In this document: in pieces, positions 17,891 through 25,776 of the stretch
Numbering within the stretch: position 1 is the stretch's first letter
Layout: every line of letters begins with the position of its first letter
Source of the DNA: Dyella sp. S184
Lineage (GTDB): Bacteria > Pseudomonadota > Gammaproteobacteria > Xanthomonadales > Rhodanobacteraceae
Length of the DNA: 64,000 nt
Assembly (NCBI RefSeq): GCF_009766065.1
Contig: NZ_LMUE01000009.1
Location: 66,812-130,811, forward strand
Direction of reading: 5' to 3'
Notes under the pieces: generated by a model
The model's database searches: none
Told to the model about the DNA's origin: nothing
What the model saw: only the letters and a program-made list of their open reading frames with translations
Made by a program: the position numbers and the translations under genes

Positions 17891-18841
17891 TCAATGGCCA
17901 CCCAGAGTCAGATTGGCTTGGACAGTCACGCCCTGCTGGATAAGAGCAGCTGCGCCACTGTTCTGGGCAATCGTCGTGATGCCTGCGGCCGCGGCCGCCG
18001 TGCTGTCCATGGTGTTGGACATGTCGAAGCTGCCAGCATCGGCTGCCGCGGTTCCGCCGTTACCGCCGTTACCGCCAGAAGCACCGGTTCCCGCACCGCC
18101 CATGCCTGCGCCTCCGGCCCCGCCAGCACCACCAGCACCACCTTCGCTGGCGACTTCACCGCTGGTACCGCCCGTCGCAGAGGAATTGCCGCTGGTAGCG
18201 CTCGCGCTTCCAGCCGTATTGCTGCCGCCCGTGCTGCTACCACCGGCACCGCCCGTAGCTCCACCCGTACCAGCATGATGGCTGGCATTGGCCCAGGCAT
18301 CACCACCGTCGCTACCGTAGGCACCCGCGCCCGCCGCAACACTGGCTGCGCCAGCATCGCCGCTGCTGGCACCCGACCCGCCGGCACGACCGCTCTTGGC
18401 GAACGCGTCACCGCCGCTACCGCCGCTGCCGCCCTTGCCACCAGGGCCATTGCCGCCGTTGCCGCTACCGCCCCTGCCGCCACGTGCTCCATTCGCGTTG
18501 CCGTTATTCACGGCGCTGTTGCCAATGCCCCACACCGAGACATCGCTGACCGAACCTTCGAGATCGCTATTGGCTACTGCGACGGTCTTGTTGAATGAAT
18601 CGCTGACTGTGGCGTTGGCGGTCGCACCGTTGTCGGCCGCGGCGGTTCCCAAGCCGGAGCTCTGCACATCGCTCAGGCTTACATTCTTGGTAACGGTCTT
18701 GGTATTCGTACTCGAGTTGGTATGCGTACTCGAATTCGTGTTGCCCTGATTCGAATTGTTGTTGTGGTTGTTGTCGGCCATGGCCGGGAGAGCAAGTCCC
18801 AAACCAAGCATCAGTGCCGTGAAAAGAAGAGTCTTGCGCAT
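17891..18841 (-). CDS. secreted glycine/asparagine-rich low-complexity protein
   Basis: 316 residues. The signal peptide MRKTLLFTALMLGLGLALPA ends at AMA/DNN. Residues 23-50 are Asn/Ser/Thr/His-rich. A more ordered segment (VSLSDVQSSGLGTAAADNGA to VSVWGIGNSAVNNG) follows. Residues ~115-275 are a Gly/Ala/Ser domain with GGSGG, GGDA[FW]A and GGAGGAGG units. The C-terminus is ITTIAQNSGAAALIQQGV, aligned with the C-termini of the two proteins downstream. No double-glycine leader motif of the L-x2-V-x-G-G type is seen. Composition and context suggest the major extracellular fibre or matrix component; a structural adhesin is the alternative. GGAG ribosome site upstream; first gene of the locus. Confidence 0.75.
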   Translation of the reverse strand: MRKTLLFTALMLGLGLALPAMADNNHNNNSNQGNTNSSTHTNSSTNTKTVTKNVSLSDVQSSGLGTAAADNGATANATVSDSFNKTVAVANSDLEGSVSDVSVWGIGNSAVNNGNANGARGGRGGSGNGGNGPGGKGGSGGSGGDAFAKSGRAGGSGASSGDAGAASVAAGAGAYGSDGGDAWANASHHAGTGGATGGAGGSSTGGSNTAGSASATSGNSSATGGTSGEVASEGGAGGAGGAGGAGMGGAGTGASGGNGGNGGTAAADAGSFDMSNTMDSTAAAAAGITTIAQNSGAAALIQQGVTVQANLTLGGH

Positions 18842-19237
18842 AAGGAGATTCCTCCCGGACTACCGCGATGACCCCCTGCTTTGCTTTGCATGTACATCTT
18901 TGGCCTTGCATGTACAGCAGCTACGCCCCGCAAACTGCGTGCCATCAGGGGCGCGCTTATGATTTCACGCACGATTTCTGCAACATCAAGCACTTAGCTT
19001 CATTCTTGTCCGGCAAATTTCGACAGGATCAAGCGCATCGGCGAGCAAGGTGAAGCATTCGTGTTACATCCTTTTTTCGTCAAACTCCTCTCATACGACA
19101 TGTCGTTCAAAAACATTTCTCCAAAGATCATGGGCTTAAATTAAAAATCTACAATTATTCTGAGGTTGTATCACTCGTGTTACATCAATCACCAATGCGT
19201 CGCACTAGCGACCGTAGCCCATCGCCATTAACCCAAC
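18842..19237. other. promoter region of the Fap-like locus, AT-rich with direct repeats
   Basis: About 400 bp with no gene. Near the Gly-rich gene there are two copies of TTGCATGTACA (18886-18896 and 18906-18916), exactly 20 bp apart. Further up, TCGTGTTACATC occurs twice (19059-19070 and 19175-19186), flanking the most AT-rich stretch of the neighbourhood (about 19065-19175). These are candidate operator sites for the locus read on the minus strand. No core promoter could be fixed with confidence. Confidence 0.5.
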
Positions 19238-19271
19238 AAAAAGAAAGGGGCCTTGCGGCCCCTTTCTTTTT
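19238..19271 (-). terminator. rho-independent terminator of prpBC
   Basis: A 15-bp perfect stem (19238-19252 with 19257-19271, TTGC loop) with A and T runs on the two sides. It lies 19 bp behind the prpC stop and separates prpBC from the secretion locus. Confidence 0.9.
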
Positions 19272-19290
19272 GATTGTCGCTCCCTTCGGA

Positions 19291-20436
19291 TCAGCGCTTG
19301 TCGATCGGCACGTAGGCCTGGTCTTCCGGACCGGTGTAGTTCGCGCTGGGACGAATGATCTTGCCGTCCTCGCGCTGCTCGATCACATGCGCGCTCCAAC
19401 CGGAGGTGCGCGCAATCACGAACAACGGCGTGAACATCGCGGTCGGCACGCCCATCATGTGGTATGCGCTGGCCGAGAACCAGTCGAGGTTGGGAAACAT
19501 CTTCTTGACGTCGCCCATCACCTTCTCGATGCGTTCGGATACCTCGAACAGGGTCGGGTTGCCGCCGTCGGTGCACAGCTTGCGCGAGATCTCCTTGATG
19601 ATCTCGTTGCGCGGATCGGACACCGTGTACACCGGGTGGCCGAAGCCGATGATGATTTCCTTGCGCTCGACGCGTGCGCGGATATCGGCCTCCGCATCAT
19701 TGGCACTGCGGTAGCGCGCGATGATTTCCATCGCCACTTCGTTCGCACCACCATGCTTCGGGCCACGCAACGCACCGATCGCACCGGTCAACGCCGAGTA
19801 CATGTCCGAACCGGTACCGGCAATCACGCGCGCGGCGAACGTCGAGGCATTGAACTCGTGCTCGGCATACAGCACCAGCGACTTGTCCAGCGCATGAGCA
19901 TGCAGGTCGCTCGGCTTCTTGCCGTGCAGAAGGTGCAGGAAGTGCGCCGCGATCGAGTCGTCATCGGTCTGTGTCTCGATGCGCTTGCCGTTGTGGCTGA
20001 AGTGGTACCAATACAGCAGCATCGAGCCGAAGCTGGCCATCAGGCGGTCGGCGATCTCGCGCGCACCGGTGACGTTGTGGTCGTCCTTTTCCGGCAGCAC
20101 GGTGCCGAGTACCGAGCAGCCCGTGCGCATCACGTCCATTGGATGGGTAGCAGCCGGCAGCAGCTCCAGCGCAGCTTTCACCGGCGCGGGCAAGCCGCGC
20201 AGGCGCTTCAGGCGCGCGCGGTAGTTGTTCAGCTCGGTCCAGTTCGGCAGCACGCCGTGCACCAGCAGGTACGCCACCTCCTCGAAGCAGCCCTTGGCCG
20301 CCAGATCGTGGATGTCGTAGCCACGGTAATGCAGGTCATTGCCGCTACGACCGACCGTGCACAGCGCGGTATTGCCCGCCGCCACACCGGACAGCGCGAC
20401 AGATTTCTTGGCCTTGGGCAGGGTTTGCTCGCTCAT
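19291..20436 (-). CDS. prpC: 2-methylcitrate synthase
   Basis: A 381-residue citrate-synthase family protein that condenses propionyl-CoA with oxaloacetate. The start at 20436 ([20 protein letters not shown]) is preferred to the frame start at 20490 because CAGGAGAG lies just in front. Motifs include [40 protein letters not shown] and [16 protein letters not shown]. Catalytic residues are His in EHEFNASTF and His/Asp in the substrate lid ([32 protein letters not shown]). The GVAAGNTA opening is typical of PrpC rather than GltA. It follows prpB by 72 bp. Confidence 0.95.
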   Translation of the reverse strand: MSEQTLPKAKKSVALSGVAAGNTALCTVGRSGNDLHYRGYDIHDLAAKGCFEEVAYLLVHGVLPNWTELNNYRARLKRLRGLPAPVKAALELLPAATHPMDVMRTGCSVLGTVLPEKDDHNVTGAREIADRLMASFGSMLLYWYHFSHNGKRIETQTDDDSIAAHFLHLLHGKKPSDLHAHALDKSLVLYAEHEFNASTFAARVIAGTGSDMYSALTGAIGALRGPKHGGANEVAMEIIARYRSANDAEADIRARVERKEIIIGFGHPVYTVSDPRNEIIKEISRKLCTDGGNPTLFEVSERIEKVMGDVKKMFPNLDWFSASAYHMMGVPTAMFTPLFVIARTSGWSAHVIEQREDGKIIRPSANYTGPEDQAYVPIDKR

Positions 20437-20508
20437 CGATAACTCTCCTGAGACTTGCTGATACATGGCGATGCGATGGGCATCGCGCATACGAAAAGAA
20501 TGGCGCGT

Positions 20509-21399
20509 TCAGGCCTTCTTGCTGGCGAACAGCGCGTCGAGCCTGTTCTCGAAATCGTGATAGCCGATGCGCTCGTAAAGCTCCTCGCGCGTCTGCATGG
20601 TGTCGATCACATTGCGCTGGTGGCCATCGCGGCGAATCGCCGTGTAGACGTTCTCGGCTGCCTTGTTCATCGCGCGGAAAGCCGACAACGGATACAGCAC
20701 GATGCCAACGCCGGCCGTGCGCAATTCGTCCACGCTGAAGAGTGGCGTGCTGCCGAACTCGGTGATGTTCGCCAGCACCGGCACCCTCACGGCGTCGACG
20801 AAGCGGCGATAGGTCGGCAGGTCGTAGGCGGCCTCGGCGAAGATGCCGTCAGCACCCGCCTCGACGCAGGCGACCGCGCGCTCGATCGCGGCATCCACAC
20901 CATCGACGGCAATCGCGTCGGTCCGTGCAATCAGGAAGAAATCCGGGTCGGTCCTCGCGTCTGCTGCAGCCTTCACGCGGTCAGCCATTTCATCGGCGGA
21001 TACGATCTCCTTGCCTGGCCGGTGCCCACAGCGCTTGGCGCCGACCTGATCCTCGATGTGGCACGCGGCTGCACCGAACTTGATCAGGCTCTTCACCGTG
21101 CGGGCGATATTGAATGCGCTGGGGCCGAAGCCGGTATCGATATCCACCATCAACGGCAGGTCACAGACGTCGGTGATGCGGCGCACATCGGTGAGCACGT
21201 CATCCAGCGTATTGATGCCCAGATCCGGCAAACCCAGTGAACCGGCCGCCACGCCACCGCCGGAAAGGTAAATCGCACGATAACCGGCGCGCTTGGCGAG
21301 CAGCGCATGGTTCGCGTTGATCGCGCCGATCACCTGCAGCGGCTGTTCCTCCACCAAGGCAGCGCGAAAACGCGCTCCAGGAGATGCGATCTTCGTCAT
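20509..21399 (-). CDS. prpB: 2-methylisocitrate lyase
   Basis: A 296-residue isocitrate-lyase/PEP-mutase family protein that splits 2-methylisocitrate to pyruvate and succinate. Visible are [38 protein letters not shown], the Mg2+-binding [18 protein letters not shown] and the active-site loop [15 protein letters not shown] with the catalytic Cys. The start at 21399 is chosen for its GGAG site; an ATG at 21420 adds seven residues, and the long frame to 21633 is not credible. It lies downstream of mdh on the same strand and 72 bp before prpC. Confidence 0.95.
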   Translation of the reverse strand: MTKIASPGARFRAALVEEQPLQVIGAINANHALLAKRAGYRAIYLSGGGVAAGSLGLPDLGINTLDDVLTDVRRITDVCDLPLMVDIDTGFGPSAFNIARTVKSLIKFGAAACHIEDQVGAKRCGHRPGKEIVSADEMADRVKAAADARTDPDFFLIARTDAIAVDGVDAAIERAVACVEAGADGIFAEAAYDLPTYRRFVDAVRVPVLANITEFGSTPLFSVDELRTAGVGIVLYPLSAFRAMNKAAENVYTAIRRDGHQRNVIDTMQTREELYERIGYHDFENRLDALFASKKA

Positions 21400-21475
21400 G
21401 GGCTGCTCCACGGAAAACATCCATTTTAGCGCACCGGAGCCATGCCCGTGCCCCATGACCTTCGAGGCATTGCAT

Positions 21476-21658
21476 CTAGCTCCACTGCTCCAGGCCCTGT
21501 TCGAGCGCACGACGGATTTCCTCCAGCACCTGCGGATCATCCAGTGTCGACAGGTCACCTGGATCGGCGCCCCGCCGTAGAGCGTCCAAGGCCAGAACAG
21601 ACGCAGCGCAGCAATGCACCCGACTTTCGTCACTGCGGAAACGACAACGGGTCGGCAT
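21476..21658 (-). CDS. possible 60-residue small protein between mdh and prpB
   Basis: The frame ([20 protein letters not shown], then [20 protein letters not shown], ending [10 protein letters not shown]) has a plausible helical, acidic/basic-balanced composition and the same orientation as mdh and prpB. Its ATG falls inside the loop of an inverted repeat (21646-21671), and no clear ribosome site is visible. It could be a real conserved small gene or chance coding. No family recognised. Confidence 0.35.
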   Translation of the reverse strand: MPTRCRFRSDESRVHCCAASVLALDALRRGADPGDLSTLDDPQVLEEIRRALEQGLEQWS

Positions 21659-21671
21659 GAGCCGGCCCGTT
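21646..21671 (-). terminator. imperfect inverted repeat behind mdh
   Basis: Arms AACGGGTCGGC (21646-21656) and GCCGGCCCGTT (21661-21671), one mismatch each side, loop ATGA. It lies 64 bp after the mdh stop and has no strong T tract, so it is a weak terminator candidate. Confidence 0.4.
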
Positions 21672-21735
21672 ACGAGTCGCTGGATCCCGTGTCACCAGCC
21701 ATCCATGGCCTGCACGGGATGAAGTCATCCTGACT

Positions 21736-22722
21736 TCACTTCTTCGCGAACAAATGCTCGACGCCGGCGCGCTCTTCGCGCAGTTCCTTGTCGGTGGCGT
21801 CCATGCGGGCACGCGAGAAGTCGTTGATCGCCAGGCCTTGCACGATCGTGTACTTGCCGTCCTTCACGGTCACCGGGTAGCCGTAGATCACGCCCGGCGC
21901 GATGCCATACGAGCCATCGGACGGGATGCCCATCGAGACCCAGTCGCCCTCGGCCGTACCCAGCGCCCAGGAGCGCATGTGGTCGACCGCGGCCGAAGCG
22001 GCCGAAGCAGCTGAGGAAGCGCCGCGCGCCTTGATGATCGCCGCACCGCGCTGCTGCACGGTCGGGATGAAATCGCTCTCGTACCAGGCCTGGTCGACCA
22101 GTGACAACGCCGCCTTGCCGTCCACCGTGGCGTGGTGCAGATCCGGGTACTGGGTGGAGCTGTGGTTGCCCCAGATCGTCATCTTCTTGATGTCGGTGTT
22201 GTGCTTGCCGGTTTTCTCGGCGAGCTGGCTCAAGGCGCGGTTGTGGTCGAGGCGAACCATCGCGGTGAAGCACTTCGGATCCAGGTCCGGTGCGTTCTGC
22301 TGGGCGATCAGCGAGTTGGTGTTGGCCGGGTTGCCGACCACCAGCACGCGCACGTCACGCTTGGCGTGATCGTTCAGTGCCTTGCCCTGCGGGCCGAAGA
22401 TGGCGCCGTTGGCTTCCAGCAGATCCTTGCGCTCCATGCCCGGGCCGCGCGGACGCGCGCCGACCAGCAGCGCGTAGTCGACGTCCTTGAAGGCGACGTT
22501 GAGGTCATCAGTGGCCACCACGCCAGCCAGCGTCGGGAACGCGCAGTCGTTGAGTTCCATCACCACGCCCTGCAGCGCAGGCAGCGCCGGGGTGATTTCC
22601 AGAAGGTGCAGGATCACCGGCTGGTCAGGACCCAGCATGTCACCTGCAGCAATGCGGAACAGCAGCGCATAGCCGATCTGGCCAGCGGCACCGGTAACGG
22701 CAACTCGAACGGGGGCTTTCAT
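21736..22722 (-). CDS. mdh: malate dehydrogenase (NAD)
   Basis: A 328-residue group-1 (cytosolic-like) MDH that interconverts malate and oxaloacetate. The Rossmann start is [20 protein letters not shown]. The substrate-loop arginines are in [23 protein letters not shown] contacts are in [14 protein letters not shown], and the catalytic His is in [20 protein letters not shown]. The start at 22722 follows an AAGGAG site; the longer frame to 23106 has a non-conserved Arg-rich extension. The position upstream of prpB/prpC fits the need for oxaloacetate in the 2-methylcitrate cycle. Same strand as the aminotransferase in front, 65 bp apart. Confidence 0.96.
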   Translation of the reverse strand: MKAPVRVAVTGAAGQIGYALLFRIAAGDMLGPDQPVILHLLEITPALPALQGVVMELNDCAFPTLAGVVATDDLNVAFKDVDYALLVGARPRGPGMERKDLLEANGAIFGPQGKALNDHAKRDVRVLVVGNPANTNSLIAQQNAPDLDPKCFTAMVRLDHNRALSQLAEKTGKHNTDIKKMTIWGNHSSTQYPDLHHATVDGKAALSLVDQAWYESDFIPTVQQRGAAIIKARGASSAASAASAAVDHMRSWALGTAEGDWVSMGIPSDGSYGIAPGVIYGYPVTVKDGKYTIVQGLAINDFSRARMDATDKELREERAGVEHLFAKK

Positions 22723-22787
22723 CGTGGCAACTCCTTGGGAGAATAAGGCAACACCCGCATCCAGCGATGCGGGCTGGAACTGATCGG

Positions 22788-23987
22788 TCAACTCAACTCG
22801 GCAAAGAACTCGGCGATGCGGGCGAGGCCCGGCGCGAGTTGTGCCGTTGGGCAGGTATACGAAATTCGCATCGCGCGTGGCTCGCCGAATGCCGAACCCG
22901 GCACACAGGCGACGCCCTTGGCTTCCAGCAAGGCGGCACAGAAATCCACATCGCTGCTGATCTTCGTACCGTTGTGGCTCTTGCCGAATGCCACCGAGAT
23001 ATCCGGGAACGCATAGAACGCACCCTGCGGTCGCGGGCAGATCACGCCGGGGATCGCACTGAGCGCAGCGACCACGGTGTCGCGCTTGCCGGCGAACTCG
23101 GCGCATTTCGCCTGCGGGATGTCCTGCGGACCAGAAAACGCTGCCACCGCAGCCGCCGTGATCACTTCGGGAATGCTGGTGATGTGGTTGGAATTGAGCG
23201 TGGTCACGGCCTTGGCCACCGACTCCGGTCCGGCGATCAGGCCAACGCGCCAGCCCGGCATGCCGTAGGTCTTGGAGACCGAGTCGACGAAGACCAGCCG
23301 TTCTCGCAGCTCGGGCCTGGCGAACACGAAATTGTGGTAACCGATGCCGTCGAACACCATCGAGTTGTAGATGTCGTCGGTGACAATCCAGGTATCCGGA
23401 TACTTCGCCAGCACGTCGGCCAGCGCAGCGATTTCCTCGCCCGTGTAGACCATGCCGGTGGGATTGGACGGATTGTTGAACAGAAACACTTTCGGCTTGC
23501 GCGCCAGCGCCGCCTCAAGCTGCATCGGGGTGAGCTTGTAGTTCTGCTCAGTACCACACGGCATCACATTGACTTTGGCGCCCACGATGTCTGCGATGTC
23601 GCGATAGGTGGTCCAGTACGGGGCCGCGAAGCAGATCTCGTCGCCTTCGTCGAGCATGGCCTCGGCCAGGTTGTACAGCACCTGTTTGGCACCGATGCCG
23701 ATGGAGAGGTTCATGCGGCCGTAGCCACTGAAGCCGAGCGCCTCGATATGTTTCAGGAACGCATCCAACAACGGTTCGGCACCACGGTTGCTGCCGTACT
23801 GGCCGGAGTCATGCGACAACGCCTCGCGCGCCGCAGCATACACATGGTCGCCGGGCAGGAAGTTCGGTACGCCAATGGAGAAACTGATGATGTCGCGGCC
23901 GGCAGCCTTGAGCTGCTTCGCCTTCTCGGCTATCACCATGATTGCGCTGGGTTTGGCGCGGCCGACACGCTGGGCAAGCTGGGGCAT
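22788..23987 (-). CDS. class I aspartate aminotransferase (PLP)
   Basis: A 399-residue fold-type I aminotransferase. Signatures are [49 protein letters not shown], the PLP-phosphate and Asp/Tyr segment [12 protein letters not shown], the Schiff-base lysine in [14 protein letters not shown] and the C-terminal arginine in AMRISYTC. The I-gamma-type sequence points to aspartate (or prephenate) aminotransferase activity; exact substrate is open. Linkage to mdh supports an oxaloacetate/aspartate role. Start at 23987 ([20 protein letters not shown]) rather than the upstream frame at 24068. Confidence 0.88.
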   Translation of the reverse strand: MPQLAQRVGRAKPSAIMVIAEKAKQLKAAGRDIISFSIGVPNFLPGDHVYAAAREALSHDSGQYGSNRGAEPLLDAFLKHIEALGFSGYGRMNLSIGIGAKQVLYNLAEAMLDEGDEICFAAPYWTTYRDIADIVGAKVNVMPCGTEQNYKLTPMQLEAALARKPKVFLFNNPSNPTGMVYTGEEIAALADVLAKYPDTWIVTDDIYNSMVFDGIGYHNFVFARPELRERLVFVDSVSKTYGMPGWRVGLIAGPESVAKAVTTLNSNHITSIPEVITAAAVAAFSGPQDIPQAKCAEFAGKRDTVVAALSAIPGVICPRPQGAFYAFPDISVAFGKSHNGTKISSDVDFCAALLEAKGVACVPGSAFGEPRAMRISYTCPTAQLAPGLARIAEFFAELS

Positions 23988-24200
23988 GGGTTCCTCGACG
24001 TCAGGGGATGAGGTCAGCAAACCCGCGAATTTTAGCATGCGGCGACGCGGCATTCGGCAGGATCGCAAAAGCTTGCGCGGTCAAATTCCTATGGTGGTAT
24101 CCAGCCGACTAGTTGCATGATGCGGACGCCGCCGCACCATGTGCACACGGTCGCTGGTGGAATTGGTCAACTCAACAGCAATCCAGGGAGGTAGGCGTCC

Positions 24201-24467
24201 ATGTTCCACCTGATATGGTCCATCATCGTTGGCTTCTTCGTTGGTCTGATTGGCAAATTCGTCCTCGATCACGTTTTCCACGCGAACATACACCTCGGCT
24301 TCTGGCTGACAGCCATCGTCGGCATCGTGGGTTCGGTGATCGGTGGTCTGATCGGCAGGATGATCAGCACACCGCCACCCGACTCCAAGTTCCATACGGC
24401 CGGCTTCCTGATGTCAATCCTCGGCGCCATCATCCTGCTGCTGGTTGTGCAGTTCGTCTTCAAGTAA
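24201..24467 (+). CDS. GlsB/YeaQ/YmgE-family small membrane protein
   Basis: 88 residues with three membrane segments in the transglycosylase-associated pattern (MFHLIWSIIVGFFVGLIGKF, FWLTAIVGIVGSVIGGLIGR, a short polar loop, AGFLMSILGAIILLLVVQFV). The family is stress-induced in many bacteria; the molecular role is unknown and the 'transglycosylase' name is historical. A GGGAGG ribosome site precedes the ATG and a terminator follows. Single-gene unit. Confidence 0.88.
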   Translation: MFHLIWSIIVGFFVGLIGKFVLDHVFHANIHLGFWLTAIVGIVGSVIGGLIGRMISTPPPDSKFHTAGFLMSILGAIILLLVVQFVFK

Positions 24468-24516
24468 TCCCTGCCACCGGCCGAAGCATCGGCATCTACA
24501 TTTGCAGGCAGCACAA

Positions 24517-24551
24517 AAGAAATCGGCGGGTAACCCCCGCCGATTTCTTTT
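24517..24551. terminator. bidirectional terminator between the YeaQ-like and YidB genes
   Basis: Stem AAGAAATCGGCGGG paired with CCCGCCGATTTCTT around a short loop, with A and T runs. It lies between convergent genes and can serve both. Confidence 0.88.
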
Positions 24552-24570
24552 CATGAAATCACAACCGTTA

Positions 24571-24996
24571 TCAGGCCTGGCCGCCCATCAGCTTGCCGGC
24601 GAGGCCTTCAAGCATGCCGAAATTGAAACCGCCGCCCTGCCCAGCCGCCGGAGCCTGACCGTCGGGGGTCAGATGATCGACCGCGTGCGGCAGCACTTGC
24701 GAAAGACCGTTGAGCACCACGCTAGGATCGACACCCATCTTGCTGGCGGCCTCCTGCACTATCGAACCCATGCCTCCGTTCTGCAGCGCCTGGCCGAGCT
24801 GGTCGCTCGATACCGCCTGATTGGCCCCCGTACCGACCCACGACTGCACGGCATCGCCCAGCCCATGCTGTTGCAGCATGCTGGTGAGACCCTGCACGCC
24901 GCCGGCCTGCTGCAGCAGCTGGCCCGCCACACCAATCATCGAACCTGCACCAGCCTGCTGTCCCTGCCCCCCAAGCAAACTATCGAGGAATGACAT
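24571..24996 (-). CDS. YidB-family protein (DUF937)
   Basis: 141 residues, Gly/Gln-rich and mostly helical, starting MSFLDSLLGGQGQQAGAG with the DUF937 pattern (QGLTSMLQQHGLGDAVQSWV, then GTGANQAVSSDQLGQALQ and ASKMGVDPSVVLNGLSQVLP). Cytoplasmic by appearance (no signal peptide). Function is unknown; members are often stress-associated. A C-terminal Gly-rich tail ends KLMGGQA. Confidence 0.85.
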   Translation of the reverse strand: MSFLDSLLGGQGQQAGAGSMIGVAGQLLQQAGGVQGLTSMLQQHGLGDAVQSWVGTGANQAVSSDQLGQALQNGGMGSIVQEAASKMGVDPSVVLNGLSQVLPHAVDHLTPDGQAPAAGQGGGFNFGMLEGLAGKLMGGQA

Positions 24997-25087
24997 GGTC
25001 GTTCTCCTTAGTTAGTTAGTAAGTGAATGGGTGTGTAGCCTGCCGATCATAGGCGCGCAAAACCGCATTTGTCATGACGTTCGCGCA

Positions 25088-25125
25088 CAAAAGAAACCGC
25101 CGGCCATGGGCCGGCGGTTTCTTTT
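25088..25125 (-). terminator. rho-independent terminator of the cyclophilin gene
   Basis: A 16-bp stem (AAAGAAACCGCCGGCC and its complement, ATG loop) with a T run. It is placed 18 bp after the stop of the peptidyl-prolyl isomerase gene. Confidence 0.9.
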
Positions 25126-25143
25126 GCATCCTTTAACAAAAAC

Positions 25144-25653
25144 TCAACCGCGCTGGTCGAGCACCGCGTTCCATTCCTTCAGACGATCCGACTGCGCCGC
25201 CAGCAGCGCGTCGACGTCGCCGTCCACGGTGACCTTCTCGATCACGTCACCCTGCTGGATCGCGTTGACCACATTCATGTCAGCCGCATCGACCACTTCG
25301 CCGAACACACTGTGCTTGCCGTCCAGCCAGGGCGTGGCGCCATGGGTGATGAAGAACTGGCTGCCGTTGGTACGCGGGCCAGCATTGGCCATCGACAACA
25401 CACCCGGCTTGTCGTGGCGCAGCGATGCGTTGAACTCGTCCTCGAACTTGTAGCCCGGGCCGCCGCGACCGCTACCTTCGGGGCAACCGCCCTGGACCAT
25501 GAAGTCGGCGATCACGCGATGGAACGACAGCCCGTCGTAATAGCCGCGCTTGGCCAGGTTGACGAAGTTGGCGACCGTGACCGGGGCCTTGTCCTCATGC
25601 AGACGCAGGTGGATCGGGCCGCGGTTGGTGGTGAAGGTGACATTGATGGTCAT
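25144..25653 (-). CDS. cyclophilin-type peptidyl-prolyl cis-trans isomerase
   Basis: 169 residues in PpiB style, starting [20 protein letters not shown]. Conserved active-site residues are in [20 protein letters not shown] (His, Arg, Phe, Gln), [20 protein letters not shown] (Gln/Phe) and [12 protein letters not shown]. It catalyses proline isomerisation in protein folding. The frame extends upstream to 25752 and would add a 34-residue hydrophobic N-terminus, giving an exported form. AAGGA eight bases before 25653 favours the cytoplasmic form, but export cannot be excluded. Confidence 0.92.
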   Translation of the reverse strand: MTINVTFTTNRGPIHLRLHEDKAPVTVANFVNLAKRGYYDGLSFHRVIADFMVQGGCPEGSGRGGPGYKFEDEFNASLRHDKPGVLSMANAGPRTNGSQFFITHGATPWLDGKHSVFGEVVDAADMNVVNAIQQGDVIEKVTVDGDVDALLAAQSDRLKEWNAVLDQRG

Positions 25654-25776
25654 CGCAAAATCCTTGAGTTCGAAAGCTGCACCGCGCGACGGCACGGGCA
25701 CGAGGGTCGCCAAGAATAACCCAAGCCAAGGTCGGTGCAGCAGGGTTGCCATCCGTCGATTCAGGCGCGACTGCGC

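Noticed and set aside
17894-18598. 234-residue frame antisense to the Gly-rich secreted protein
   Set aside because: Ala/Thr/Arg repeats simply mirror GGC/GCC repeats; the minus frame has a signal peptide and C-terminal motif.
17891-18841. PE-PGRS or collagen-like protein
   Set aside because: Gly-rich but without Gly-X-Y periodicity or a PE domain; a signal peptide and locus context fit a secreted matrix protein better.
24061-24200. tRNA-like sequence upstream of the YeaQ-like gene
   Set aside because: No cloverleaf with T-loop GTTCGA-type sequence could be drawn.
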